Shown: positions 10,446 through 20,717 of the stretch, one piece after another
Layout: the number at the start of each line of letters is the position of its first letter
How positions within the stretch are numbered: the stretch's first letter is position 1
Origin: Populus alba
Taxonomy: Eukaryota; Streptophyta; Magnoliopsida; Malpighiales; Salicaceae
NCBI RefSeq assembly: GCF_005239225.2
Contig: NC_133295.1
Location: 3,224,001 to 3,288,000 of the forward strand
Length of the DNA stretch: 64,000 nt
Reading direction: 5' to 3'
The notes under the pieces: model-generated
Database searches by the model: none
What the model saw: only the letters and a program-made list of their open reading frames with translations
Told to the model about the DNA's origin: nothing
Translations under genes and position numbers: made by a program

Positions 10446-11985
10446 AAGGTGGTTTAATTGATTAATTAAACGTTTTGAAATCAACATTAATTCTATCTAC
10501 AGATTAATTGATAAAGGTGGAGTGGATTATAGGTTATGCGAACCAAAAACTTATGTCCTTTAGGTGTTTGATCAAAGTCTAATAGAGGCTGAGGATAATG
10601 CGCTGGGATTCTGATGCCTTCAATGTGATAATGTGAGAGTTCAGTGTAATAACTGTGGACAGGGGATTGCAATTATATGATGATGCTTGTAAGCTTGCTT
10701 CTTCCATGTGCAATTATATGGTGATGCTTGCAAGCTTGCAAGTATCTTCAACTCTCTTTCTAGAAAAAAAAAAAAAGAAAAGATTTGTGCTCAGAATAAT
10801 CAAAGAGATTCTTGAAATTAAAAAATATATTCGATACATTTTTAAACTCTTTAACGAAAAGTAAAAGCATTTGCAACATAATACTAAAAAACATGCGAAA
10901 ACTCTTATTTTCATTCTCCATTCTCTTTCGATTTTAAATAACCAATATTTATTACTGGAGGAGATTTTATTATCTATCAACATATATAAATATATATATA
11001 TATATTAATTTTATTTATATTTTTAGTATTAAATTTATTAGAAATTAAATTTTATTTTTTTATATTTATTTTTTATGAGATTTTTGTTAATAAAAAAATT
11101 AATTAAAAAGTTGTCAGTGTTAGAATTTGACCATAAAATTAATTAAAAGAGAAAGGAATTTTGGTCGATGCCTAGTTTAATTAATTAATTAAACCTTTTG
11201 AAATCAACATTAATTCTATCTACATGAATTAAGTAAACTATTATTCTTCCAAAAGATTCAATAAACAGTGAAAGGACGAATCTGATGGCTTGTCTTTGTA
11301 AAGTAACGACAGACCAAGCGTACGAGGTAGTACGGTATCTGTATCAAATCCAGGTATCTGGATCTAACATTTTATGCCTGTAATAAATGATGCATTTTCT
11401 GTCCTTGTCTAGATTTTGTCTGTTAGAAGCTGACTCAATAATCTGTTTTACAATTTATTTTTATTCAAAATATTTATAAAAACATTTAGAAATTATGACA
11501 AACTTATTTATTTATGGCTTTAAAAAATAATAAAAAATATATTCTAAAAACCAAATTCAACCTGAAACTAAAAATCAACTTGAGTTCAGATCTGTTTATT
11601 AACAAATATTTAAGATATAAAAACACCTAATATAAACCCCTCTTATCAAATTGAACAATTTTACACAAAATTTTTTAATTTTGATGGTTTAAATCGGTGT
11701 CAATAATAAGTTTTTTTTTTTTTTACTGTCGAAATTCAGCGACCTCTCTTTCTCAATCAAGAACACAAAAATAATAAAAATGAATCCATGTACCAAAATG
11801 GAGTTTTTTAAAAACTTACGGTACACCATCTATATTTGTCGTATTATTTATTTAGATCCCTTCTCTTTTTAATCTTATTTTTTTCATAAAAAAAATTAAA
11901 TTTAATTTCTTTCTAAATAGTACTCATGTCCATAAACAAAGTCTAAGAATAATAATAATAAAAAATTGTAGAATGATTGGTGTAC
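10446..11985. other. AT-rich intergenic DNA
   Basis: It contains short direct repeats (GTTTAATTGATTAATTAAAC-like at 10450 and 11170; CAATTATATGGTGATGCTTG-like at 10670 and 10710) and a TA microsatellite at 10985-11004. No gene or complete element is recognised. Confidence 0.45.
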
Positions 11986-11989
11986 AATG

Positions 11990-12225
11990 AGTTTCCCCTA
12001 TTTGTTTATATGTTTCAAAAACGCTTTTGAAAAAAAATTATTTTTTTTTTATTTTTTTCTTTACTTCAAATTAATATATTTTTTTGTATTTTTAAATTAT
12101 TTTGATGTGTTAATATCAAAAATGATTTTCAAAAAATAAATAAAAATATTATTTAATACATTTTCAAGTATAAAACACTTTGAAAAACAATTAGAATCAT
12201 ATTCTCAAACACAACATAATAAACC
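11990..12225. mobile_element. MITE-like AT-rich element
   Basis: Internal phrases TTTTGATGTGTTAATATCAA and AAAAATGATTTTCAAAAAAT match those in other MITE-like segments here, and TTCTCAAACACAA closes it. The terminal repeats are imperfect. The class is inferred from the shared body. Confidence 0.4.
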
Positions 12226-13095
12226 ATCGCATTACTATTTGCTTATTCATTTTGACAGTGGCTTTGAATTTTTGGCAAATGAGACTTGTTTTTTTGGCTG
12301 CGGGATCACGACATGTGCGGGACCAGTTATGATCCAAGATGGTCACACCAACCTTGTCACAATCAAGGTTATCAAAAATATTTTTTTAAAACGACACGGA
12401 ATATACAATATAAATTCGAATTGTAAAATCATAAAATTATAAGTAAAATATTTTAAATAATTATATATTAACAATTTCAATCAAGTAGCAATTAATAATA
12501 TAACATAATTAAAATAAAAATAAAATAAACAATAGAAAAGTTCAAACACCTTTATTTTGTTCACATTGATTCCTTTATTTCTTGGAGAAATCAACCCATT
12601 TATTTTTTTATTTACAAGAAACGAGTCCCTTCAAATTTTGATAGACCATTTAACATTAATTACTTCAAGGATCAAGCATGCCAATTTACAGCTTTTATGA
12701 TATATATTTGGCAGTTAAAACAAATTAATTGATATGTTAATAGTTTATACAAGAAATTATGAAGAATGAATAGGTATTTTAATTTTACGGAAATAAAATT
12801 TACAAATAACTTGAATCGTTAAAAAAAAATTATAATAATTATAGTTAAAATCAAGCCTTTGATCAAATTGCACAAGTTTTACAAGATATAAATTTAAAAC
12901 AATGAAAATGTTAAGGTACAGATTAATATAATGCATAATTTTATATTTTTTTTCAAACTTGTAAAATTTATCCAATTTTACCAAGTTTAAACGAGTTTGA
13001 CCAGTTTTACTAATTTTTAAAAACGAAGGAAAAGGAAGGAATGAAAAACATGAAGGAAAAGGAAGGATCAGCACAAAAAAATAAAGGAAAAGAAA
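12226..13095. other. AT-rich intergenic DNA
   Basis: The 174-codon minus-strand frame over 12757-13281 is a mix of intron and intergenic sequence. Only its start, over 13098-13281, overlaps real exon debris, described separately. Confidence 0.5.
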
Positions 13096-13097
13096 TT

Positions 13098-13352
13098 GAT
13101 CAGCCAAAATGTTATAGGAGACAAGACTGAATCTAACACCTGAAATATCATAAATAAATTGCATTAACAAGGTAAGGCATCGTAGAAACGAAGAAACAAA
13201 AACTGCTGCAAGAGAATAAATAATACAGTAAGAACTTATTACCATCAGGTTTATTTCTGGAGTAAATGTCATCTCCCTCAACAGAAATAAATTTTGGGCA
13301 TGTCGGTGATGGTTTTGTTGTGCTCATTTTGCTCGAACAAATTCTACAGCTG
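13098..13352 (-). pseudogene. CCR4-homolog-4 (hesperin/nocturnin-like) two-exon fragment
   Basis: On the minus strand, the exon piece 13327-13243 reads Met-Ser-Thr-Thr and then CPKFISVEGDDIYSRNKPD, ending at a GTAATAAG donor. After an intron of about 100 bases with a good polypyrimidine-AG acceptor, 13139-13098 reads GVRFSLVSYNILAD. The SYNILA motif opens the endonuclease/exonuclease/phosphatase domain of CCR4-type deadenylases, and the preceding text resembles plant CCR4 homolog 4. After it the frame runs into AT-rich noise and no donor follows, so the catalytic core is missing. Frame and splice signals across both pieces are intact, suggesting a fairly young truncated copy. It could also be exons of a gene broken by an insertion. 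Confidence 0.68.
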
Positions 13353-13660
13353 CTAGAAAAAATAAAACACAGATTAGAATTAAATCAGATATAATCAAAT
13401 AAAACATCAAAAAAATATTAATTTAAAATAAAAAAATAAAAATAAATAATTTTTTTTAAAATATAAAAAGAAACATAGCTTTGTTGTTGCTGGTGACTCT
13501 GTGAAGTCATGGACAGATGCTGACGTGCCATGTCTATCCACTCCGCGACTTAGCTTCCACTTCCACGCCAGTAAACTGCTAAACGTAGCTTCCCATTAGA
13601 ATTCTTGCAATTACTCCATTCATATTCCAAAAGGAAAAGAAGGAAGGATAAAAAAAATAA
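13353..13660. other. Flank of the CCR4 fragment with a GC-richer patch
   Basis: 13490-13620 is clearly less AT-rich than its surroundings (CCACTCCGCGACTTAGCTTC). It could be a leader or first exon belonging to the fragment at 13098-13352. No convincing frame was found. Confidence 0.3.
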
Positions 13661-13664
13661 TAAA

Positions 13665-13800
13665 TATTTAGATGTTGTTTATTTTTGTATTTTAAAAGTA
13701 TTTTTTTTAAAGTATTTATTTTTTTTTTAAATTATTTTTTTTTTATATTTTCAAATTATTTTAATATCTAACATTAAAAATAATTTTGATATCTAACATC
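13665..13800. mobile_element. MITE-like fragment
   Basis: AT-rich body with TTTTCAAATTATTTTAATAT phrasing like the other MITE-like segments. Only part of an element is present. Confidence 0.3.
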
Positions 13801-13804
13801 AAAA

Positions 13805-14155
13805 TTATTGTTCTGTAAATAAAGGACTGTAGATCTTGTTGGGAGATGGAAGAAAGTGGGGCTGGTGTTCAAAAAGCCCTAGGGAGATGAGAGCAAAAAA
13901 GGGCAAAAAGGGGAATGTACTTCCGCGAAAGGAAAGCCAGCGAAAATAATCTGAAAGGAATAATCTACAGTACTTCAGCGAAAGGAATAATCTACAGTAC
14001 ATCAGCGAAAGGAAAGCCAGCATCAGCGAAAGGAAAGCCAGCAAAAATAATCTAAATAACTAGTAGCATTAATAATAATAATAATAAAAAAACCGTTTGA
14101 GCATTCAAGCTCGCCTAAGATTCAGTCCAGGTTTCCCAATAAGATTATTTTTTTT
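13805..14155. repeat. Family R-B, copy 1
   Basis: It contains ATTGTTCTGTAAATAAAGGACTG, then a purine-rich stretch with four CAGCGAAAGGAA units (13977-14035), then ATAACTAGTAGCATTAATAA through CAGTCCAGGTTTCCCAATAA. The last block recurs at 15080-15178 and 35766-35860; the first block follows it in those copies. So copy 1 is a rearranged or overlapping duplicate. Confidence 0.6.
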
Positions 14156-15079
14156 GAACTTTTCCACCACCTAGAGGCTGCCTTTGCCATTATTTGCCTG
14201 CATTTTACAATTTACATCCCATTGATATTTATCTTATTGATGAAATACGGAGTTTCATCAAACATTCGAAATGGAAATTTTAGTTTTTCTTAGTTTTTTT
14301 TTAAAACATTTTTTTCGGTGCATTTATATATATATATATATATATATAATTTAAATTATTTTTTATTTTAAAAAATTACACTGAAATTTTTAATAATCTT
14401 AATGTATTGATGATAAAAATAAAAAATATATAAAAATCATCATTTTAATTAAAAAAATATTTTAGAAAAACACATGCATAGTTACCAAATACAAAGCATT
14501 TTGAACAATACGAAGGACATGCGTTTTTGCTCCCATTGTTATTTGGGTGTGATTTACTTTCAAAAGAGGATGCAAAGAGCTATTTTTATAAAAAATTAAA
14601 TAAAGTAAAGAATTAATTAATTAATTAATTAATACAAAAAATCTAATAAATATCACACTCGACATCGCGATGACTTTAAAAAATATAAATAATTTTTTTT
14701 AATATGTTAAAAGACCTCTTTGGCTTAAATATCAAAATAAAAAAGGATGAAAAATACAAGGGTAATCCTATAAAAAATCTTAGATTAGCTTCATATAAAT
14801 TGTTGGCCAGTGAATCTTAGCTTAGCTTCATATTATGAGTTAAGTTTTTAAAAAATTTAACATTTCAATAAAAAAAATTATTCCTTTTTTTTAATTTTAG
14901 TTTTGTCATTGACTCTTTTATAAAAATTTCATTTTTTTAAATTTAGTCCTTCAATTAATTACAATTTGATTTTTATTTTTAATTTGTTTTTTTTTGGATC
15001 TTTTATAAAAGTTCTATTAATTTTTAATTTTATCACTCAATTCAAGTTTATCATATATTAAAAAAAATAATTTTACCAG
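14156..15079. other. AT-rich DNA between two R-B copies
   Basis: It holds a TA microsatellite (about 14327-14349), a MITE-like stretch at 14290-14500, a copy of a local repeat (CTTTCAAAAGAGGATGCAAA, 14557) also found at 29075, 29250 and 42410, and a TTAA run at 14610-14632. No gene. Confidence 0.45.
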
Positions 15080-15250
15080 TAAATAACTAGTAGCATTAAT
15101 AATAATAATAATAAAAAAAACCCGTTTGAGCATTCAAGCTCGCCTAAGATTCAGTCCAGGTTTCCCAATAAGATTATATATAATACGGCCGGTGAGATAA
15201 TTGTTCTGTAAAAACCTGAAAAATAAAGGACTGTAAACCAAATAGATAAT
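15080..15250. repeat. Family R-B, copy 2
   Basis: ATAACTAGTAGCATTAATAA through TTGTTCTGTAAAAACCTGAA. The first part is about 100 bases nearly identical to 14055-14153; the whole aligns with 35766-35910. Confidence 0.7.
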
Positions 15251-15269
15251 AGCACGTGGGTTCGGAAGC

Positions 15270-15566
15270 CCTAGATTCCGCAGATTCCGCAGATTCCGCA
15301 GGGGAGAGGAAGCAAAAAGGGGGGTCAGCAAAGGGGAGATGGGGGCAAGAAGGAAATATATGGGACCCACAAATGGGATGTTACAGGTCAGCAACAAATG
15401 GGAGGTTACAGGTCAGCACAGAGTGGGATATGGGACCCACAAAAGGGGATATGGGACCCACAAAGGGGAAGAAGCAGAAAGGGATGGCTCAGCAAAGGGA
15501 AGATGGGAGCAAGAAGGAAAGTCGGCAAAAAGAGTAGTCCAGGTCCAATTTTCCTTCTATTTAAAG
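15270..15566 (+). promoter_or_regulatory. Promoter of microprotein gene 2, with minisatellites
   Basis: A TATTTAAA box lies at 15558-15565. Upstream are three tandem copies of a nine-base AGATTCCGC unit (about 15272-15299), a GGGACCCACAAA minisatellite (copies near 15362, 15430 and 15455), and a longer repeat with CAGCAAAGGGGAGATGGG at 15327 and a near copy at 15490. None of the CACCAAGACATCACC motifs of the genes at 5284 and 32511 is present, so this copy has a different upstream region fused to the same leader. Confidence 0.55.
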
Positions 15567-15768
15567 AGCACAAATGCTCCCATCTCCTTTTTATACATAC
15601 TTACATCTCCTTGTTACTCACAACATTAAGCATCCATTCTTGCTCTGCTAGCTCGTCTCCTCAAATTTGGTAATATTATCAATGCGATCTCTTTCTAATC
15701 TCACTTGAGAAATTACTGCTTTTATTTTCTTCTAATTAACCATTCCTTTTTGTAGTTAATTTTAAGCC

Positions 15769-16002
15769 ATGGATGGTTACATCCCACACCCCCCTGCACA
15801 AGACTCAGCCACATCAGGCTACTCCTCAGCTGCTAAGGGAGGGCTTGCTGGTGTCCTCTTCATGCTCCTTGTTATCGTAGTTTATGTATTCTTCAAGCGC
15901 CAAAACTGCCTCGAGGAGGGCGACCCCGGGAACGTTCAGGTGATCAATATTGTTGAAATAGGAGAAAGAAGCGTGGAAATAAGGAGGTACCATACCATGT
16001 AA
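15769..16002 (+). CDS. Single-pass membrane microprotein, subfamily I (gene 2)
   Basis: 77 residues in the unspliced reading. The N-terminus (DGYIPHPPAQDSATSGYSSA) and the KGG-helix-FKRQNC arrangement match gene 1; the membrane helix is at about 28-44. The tail differs (acidic linker, then a VEIGERSVEI element also seen in its sisters as VEMQERSVHA). The 5'UTR intron is 15670-15755. A second donor (GTACCATAC at 15987) with acceptor at 16080 would replace the last five residues by a two-residue end, and that acceptor block is conserved. Function unknown; the membrane anchor and juxtamembrane basic-Cys patch are the visible features. Confidence 0.72.
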   Translation: MDGYIPHPPAQDSATSGYSSAAKGGLAGVLFMLLVIVVYVFFKRQNCLEEGDPGNVQVINIVEIGERSVEIRRYHTM

Positions 16003-16540
16003 TAAGAAGTTGAAACTAATTAAGATTCATACAAATGAGATTTTCCTAATCTTCCCGTATTGTTTTTGTTTTAATTGCAGGAATCCATGAAGCACACGGA
16101 TGCCTCGACTGCTCCTTATTAGTTATATCTACTGTTTTGTTGCAGAATCGAACCGTTTTAATTTGTACTTTATATATAAATAAATGATTGTGTGAATTTC
16201 GTGTTGGAGTTAAACTTAATATTGAATTGTGTTGCTGCCACTTTATTTTAAAATCGTCATAGCAGATAATGAATTGTGGGCTTTTTCTTTATTTTTTATA
16301 TTTTTTTAACTTTACTTGGAGTGGGGTTTTACTATTACCAATTTACTGTGTTGCTGCGACTCTTTTTTTTTTTTGGGTTTTAACCACGTGTAATTTCTTA
16401 TTTGCTGGGGCTTGCTTTAGGAGCTTTCTTTTTATAGTCTCTTGGTCGTCCATAAAACAAACACTCACCGCAACAGTCACAGCCAAACTCTTTGTTAAAT
16501 TGATCGCAGATCCCACTCCATGTCAAACCGATGGTGTTTC
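16003..16540 (+). other. 3' region of microprotein gene 2
   Basis: Acceptor TTAATTGCAG at 16071-16080, a conserved GAATCCATGAAG block, then AT-rich 3'UTR-like sequence as in gene 1. It runs into module X at about 16540. Confidence 0.5.
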
Positions 16541-16990
16541 GGTGCGTTGAGCGCCGGATCGGTGCCAACTTCATCTCCTCTGCGCGTTGAGGAGGGCGGT
16601 TTTTCTCGTCGCCATCCAACGAGGGATGTCCAGTCTTTTTGCCTTCCGTTGCTTTCCCTTTTGTCTTTGCGCGACTTTCGCCGTTGGTGGAGTTACTAGT
16701 GGCGTGGACCTGGACGGTTGCGTTGGCTTCTGTGATCGCTTGAGTCTGTCGGAGTTGTCGCTTTTCGTGTTCTTTTATTTTTTCCCGATCCTGGCAGCTA
16801 GATCGTTTCATTGTTAACGGCTATGCCGTGGTTTGGTGGTTATGTTGGTAACTGGTTCAATGGCTATGTTGGTGTTGGGCGTGCCATGGCAGAATTGCGC
16901 TGGGCAGTTGGGGTTTGTTTTTTAGAGGGAGATGAGAATTGCCAGGGGAGATGGGTTGCGGTGGTGGTCCGTGGGTTTTGGCTTTGTTGA
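16540..16990 (+). repeat. Module X, copy 3
   Basis: Contains GGTGGAGTTACTAGTGGCGT, CGATCCTGGCAGCTAGATCG and GTGTTGGGCGTGCCATGG, and stops at GGCTTTGTTGA, where unrelated AT-rich DNA begins. No RWD exon follows here. The minus-strand frame across it (16398-16811, 137 codons) is discussed as a finding. Confidence 0.65.
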
Positions 16991-17925
16991 TTGGGAAGAC
17001 GTGATTTTCATAAAGGCCATAATATTTGATTTTCATATAAAAATAAGTAGGGATTGAAAATCAATTTCTCAGGAAAACTAAAAAATAAAAAAGGCAAAAA
17101 TTAGGATTGTAGTTGAGGTGATTTTTAAAATACTTTCTCATTTTAAATGAAAACAGTGAGATTGGGCAGTTGAATATATATATATATATGAAAACAGTGA
17201 GATTGGGCAGTCCAATATATATTCGTGCTATCCAAACCCGAAGCATGCCAGTTAACTGGAGTTTTGGGAGTTTGTGTCCCCTGTCTTCGTCTTTTAAGAT
17301 GCCTTTATTTTCCTTTTTTTTTTTTTATATGAATGTTCGGGTCAGTTTACGCGTATCACGATTAATTCTACATATATAAGGCACCATGCACAGTAAAATT
17401 TGAACCTGTTAAAAAAAAGAGAAAAAACTCCTTTCATCGATATGCCAAGAACTCAAGTGCTATTTCCCCTTCCTTTCTTGTTTGAGAGAGAGAGGCTAGT
17501 GGATAGGATCATGGGAATTGGGATCATAGGAAAAAGGTTTGTTTAATGCCTAAAGTGAGAGATGCTGCATGGTGCAGCAGCAGGTAGAACCTGTTTTTAT
17601 TTTTTAGCGTTTCAATGAATTTTGGTGGGATCAATAAATAGTATTTTGTTTTTTTTTTGTTGCCAAACATTGTTGCATCTGCGTTTTGACGCAACAACGT
17701 AGACAAACACATTCTATATATCTGAGAGAACAAGATCCCGATAGACGTCATGCTCCAGATTTCTGTCAGATTCCCCTTAACGAAGCCACTTTAAGACAAT
17801 CATGTTCCAACGAAATCACGTTGTTGTATCCCTGCAAAATTTCTCTTTCTAGTCACACAATCACTAATATGCCTATCATGATTCTCAATAGGCCAACACA
17901 AGAGTCAAAACCTTATAGGTATATT
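16991..17925. other. Intergenic DNA
   Basis: It holds a direct duplication around GAAAACAGTGAGATTGGGCAG (17149 and 17190) separated by a TA run, and short pieces of local dispersed repeats. The 115-codon frame over 17686-18033 covers the foldback and is not supported as a gene. Confidence 0.45.
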
Positions 17926-17929
17926 AGTC

Positions 17930-18069
17930 AAGATAGAGAGTGGACATCCACTCAATCTTTCCATGCTATTAGAAAAGGCATCCGTACAATTCCGAGACCT
18001 CATTTAAGGATTTCAATTTGGAAAAAGAATTGATAGCATGGAAAGATTGAGGGGTCCACTCTCTATCTT
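17930..18069. ncRNA. Strong foldback; candidate young MIRNA hairpin
   Basis: 17930-17945 pairs perfectly with 18054-18069 (16 bp) and 17951-17969 with 18033-18051 (19 bp). They are separated by a small asymmetric internal loop (five bases against two), and the terminal loop is about 63 bases. A 35-bp nearly continuous stem of mixed base composition fits a plant MIRNA precursor or a short inverted duplication. The right-arm stretch GGAAAGATTGAGGGGTCCAC is not a mature miRNA I can name. Without expression data a non-functional inverted repeat is equally possible. Confidence 0.4.
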
Positions 18070-19365
18070 CATTTGCTTTCTTTCTTTACGGTCACCGTCC
18101 GTGTCATCGCCGACACATGGAAAGAGATAATCTCTCTCTCTAATTCTTAATTTATTACTATCTGCAACTCTATTTTGTTTATAGGCTGGTCAATTCTAAA
18201 ATACAGATAAAAATAATAAAAAAAAAGCTCTTTGTTTGTTTATTATGCATTTCAAATAAAATAAAAACAGTTCAGAAGAAACTGTTGAGATTTTGTCCCT
18301 ACTTTCCTTTTTCTATTATCTTTTTTTAGCATGGAGACTAAATCTACCTCTTCATGATAAAATGCATTTCTCATAATTTAGACTGAATTCTGATTGATGG
18401 TTAAGGAAAGAACACGTCATTTTAACCATTTATTCATCCCTCCTAATGTTATGCCTTTTTAATTTAGCTTATCCTTATCGTACCGTGTTTTAGACCTAGT
18501 TTGGGGTTAAGTTATCAAGTTATTTTTTGCATTTAAAACATCAAAATTATTTGATAACTCAACGAGTTTAAATTTGTTTAAACTTAGGTTACTAACATCT
18601 AATTTTAAAATTCAAAATCATCTTATCCAAGACATGCATAAGAAAACCGAAACACATCATTTTAATAAAAATAATTAACATAAATTGATGTTTTTGCAAG
18701 ATAAAGGCATGGATACTTGTTATAAATAGAAAATAAATCCAAGTATTAAGAGTTAAAAAAACATCACAGGAGAAGAAGAAAGAGTAAAAGAGGTTAAATT
18801 TTTGTTTAAATTAAAGTTTTTTTTAATTTTTTTTATATTACATTATTTCCGTACCCTTTATTTATTGTTTTCTTTCTTCTCTTCTGGTTCGGCCTATCGT
18901 GTCTTATTCTTTGAATCTTGAAGTGTCTTACAAAGAAGATCCTTTAATTATAACAGCTTTTGGCGCTCGTCTTTTTTTGGTTCCATTAAGATTAATAAGA
19001 GGATAAGATTGCGTGAGCGCAAGGCTTTTAATATACATATTAAAAAAATATACTGGTCAGGTAAAATTGCAAAGTCGTGATTTTTAATATTTTAATTGTA
19101 TTAGATACAATTTATTTGTTTTTAATTTAATTATTTGGTATTTTATTTTTAATTGTTTTATCATCTTTATTTTTAATTTTTTTTCTAATTGAATTTTATT
19201 TTTTAATTCAATCCATAATCATTTAATTTTAATTTTTTTAAAAAAATTTAAATTTAATTTTTATAATTATAATTTAATTTTTTATTTTGAGTTGTCTTAT
19301 TAATTAATTGTTTTTTTAGTAACACCAAGCCTGATAGTCGACACTCATTAATTATGTCCCGAGGA
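18070..19365. other. AT-rich intergenic DNA
   Basis: No gene frame, no clear element ends. From about 19040 to 19320 it is dominated by TTTTTAATTT-type tracts. Confidence 0.5.
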
Positions 19366-19370
19366 CGTCA

Positions 19371-19640
19371 ACATAATTGCATGTGAAGCTTTTGACAAAT
19401 TCCTCTCTCTATTTTTCCTGCTCCCCACTTGGGTCAGATGAAAAAGCAACGCAGGAAACCAACAGGACATAGAATGATGCACAAAAATTATTGAAGTAAT
19501 CAAGACTGGCTAACAAGAACATCCTTGTAAGGAGTTGGTGCAGGAATAGGCGCTGCTCTTGTTTCTCCGGCTATCCTTTCCCCCCTCCTCTCCTCTGCTA
19601 GGATTAGCGGCGCCTGGCCCTCCCTCTCTCTTCTCAAACG
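19371..19640 (-). pseudogene. Duplicated last-exon fragment of the 43.5-kb membrane-protein gene
   Basis: Nearly identical to 43410-43690: it covers the C-terminal codons and 3' flank of the gene at 43548-44796. On the minus strand the frame is preserved (PLILAEERRG...RIAGETRAAPIPAPTPY, then a stop near 19507), with a few substitutions. The other exons are missing, and the copy ends abruptly at CTCAAACGC, where a different sequence (ACTGCCACCCC...) begins. A partial transposed duplicate. Confidence 0.8.
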
Positions 19641-19885
19641 CACTGCCACCCCACATCCAGATTAATGTGGATGCAGCCGTGGTCTTCATCATCAGCTTTT
19701 TTTACAGCTACTGCTATGGAAATGAATCAAACCACTTAATTTTTGTGACAAGGATCAAGTAGTTTACTTTGGATCCAGGCAACCTCTTGGTTTTTCTGTG
19801 TATGAGACATGTAATTACTTTAAAGGATCTGAAGCAACTCATAAAACTGATTTGTTGCTTCGCTTTCCAACCTTGCTCATGTTCT
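19641..19885. repeat. Module Y end, partial copy
   Basis: 19690-19880 repeats 8655-8850 (GCTACTGCTATGGAAATGAA, then TGTATGAGACATGTAATTAC). The preceding CTGCCACCCC...ATCCAGA stretch matches 38735-38765. So this segment joins pieces found together in the unit ending near 38.8 kb. Confidence 0.65.
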
Positions 19886-20224
19886 ATGAAATAAAAAAAA
19901 GCTTTTTGATTTTGCTGCGTTCTTAGTTAAACATGGAATTCAAACCCTAACCCGCAGTGGAGCGCCGGCAGAAAATCCAGTTACATGCTGCATACTTGAC
20001 CAATGGGGGGGGACAACCTTATAATCGGGTTGGTAGGGTAAGAATAACATTCATTATCGGGTTGAACTGATTGATTTGGTTTTGACGACTTATAATCGTT
20101 GTTGAAGAAATTAACTAGCATGACTTAAAAAACTTCAATTAAAATGGTCTGGTCTCGAATGAGAAAACAGACCAAATATTTAACTGCAACAATACAGTAG
20201 TAGATATAACTAAAAACCAACTGT

Positions 20225-20640
20225 CTAGGCGCCCGAGTACTTCATGGATTGCTACCTTGACGAAGAAGAAGACCTGCAATTAATTCGAAAACATTGTTGG
20301 AATATTAGAAGAATCTCATTTGTATGAATATTAATCGGGTTCAGCTTCTTATTACATGGTATGGTACCTACTTGTTTCCCAGCATGGACGCTCCTTTCTT
20401 GCATTTCAACAACACTCACCCCAACAACCTTCACTTGGCAGTTTCGGCGCTGGAAGAATACATAAACGACGATAGTAAGGAGCGTGATGACGACACCAGC
20501 AACTCCTCCTTTAGCAGCTGAGGAGTAGCCTCCGGTGGCCGAGTCTGGTGCAGGGTGTAACCATCCATGACTCAAAACTACAAAATGGAATGATTAATTA
20601 GAGGGGGAAAAATCAGTAATGTCTCAAGTGAGATTAGAAA
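20225..20640 (-). pseudogene. Frameshifted microprotein gene, subfamily I
   Basis: On the minus strand the conserved ATG (20568) is followed by a small deletion in the Pro-rich N-terminal codons. Translation from either nearby ATG (20568 or 20564) therefore leaves the frame that encodes the SATGGYSSAAKGG-helix-FQRRNC body. No in-frame ATG precedes the helix. The 5'UTR intron (acceptor TTTTGTAG), the 3' acceptor TTAATTGCAG and the ATGAAGTACTCGGGCG block are intact. Upstream, the usual promoter is gone: the leader begins at CCTCCTCAAATTTGG straight after the RWD fragment and a CA microsatellite (20700-20712). Confidence 0.78.
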
Positions 20641-20717
20641 GAGATCGCATTGATAACATTACCAAATTTGAGGAGGGAAATAGCTTTGATTTATGCCTCA
20701 CACACACACACACTTAC

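Noticed and set aside
12757..13281. 174-codon minus-strand frame
   Set aside because: It merges intron, two CCR4-like exon remnants and AT-rich DNA; only the spliced exon pieces look real.
13805..15250. R-B copies at 14055 and 15080 as LTRs of a small element
   Set aside because: Only about 100 shared bases, no TG...CA ends, no primer-binding site, and block order differs between copies.
17686..18033. 115-codon plus-strand frame
   Set aside because: Overlaps the foldback, no recognisable domain, no conservation seen.
19625..19690. Plus-strand phrase HIQINVDAAVVF resembling plant retroelement RNase H text
   Set aside because: Only a dozen residues, no flanking domain sequence; the segment is a duplicated junction also related to 38735-38765.
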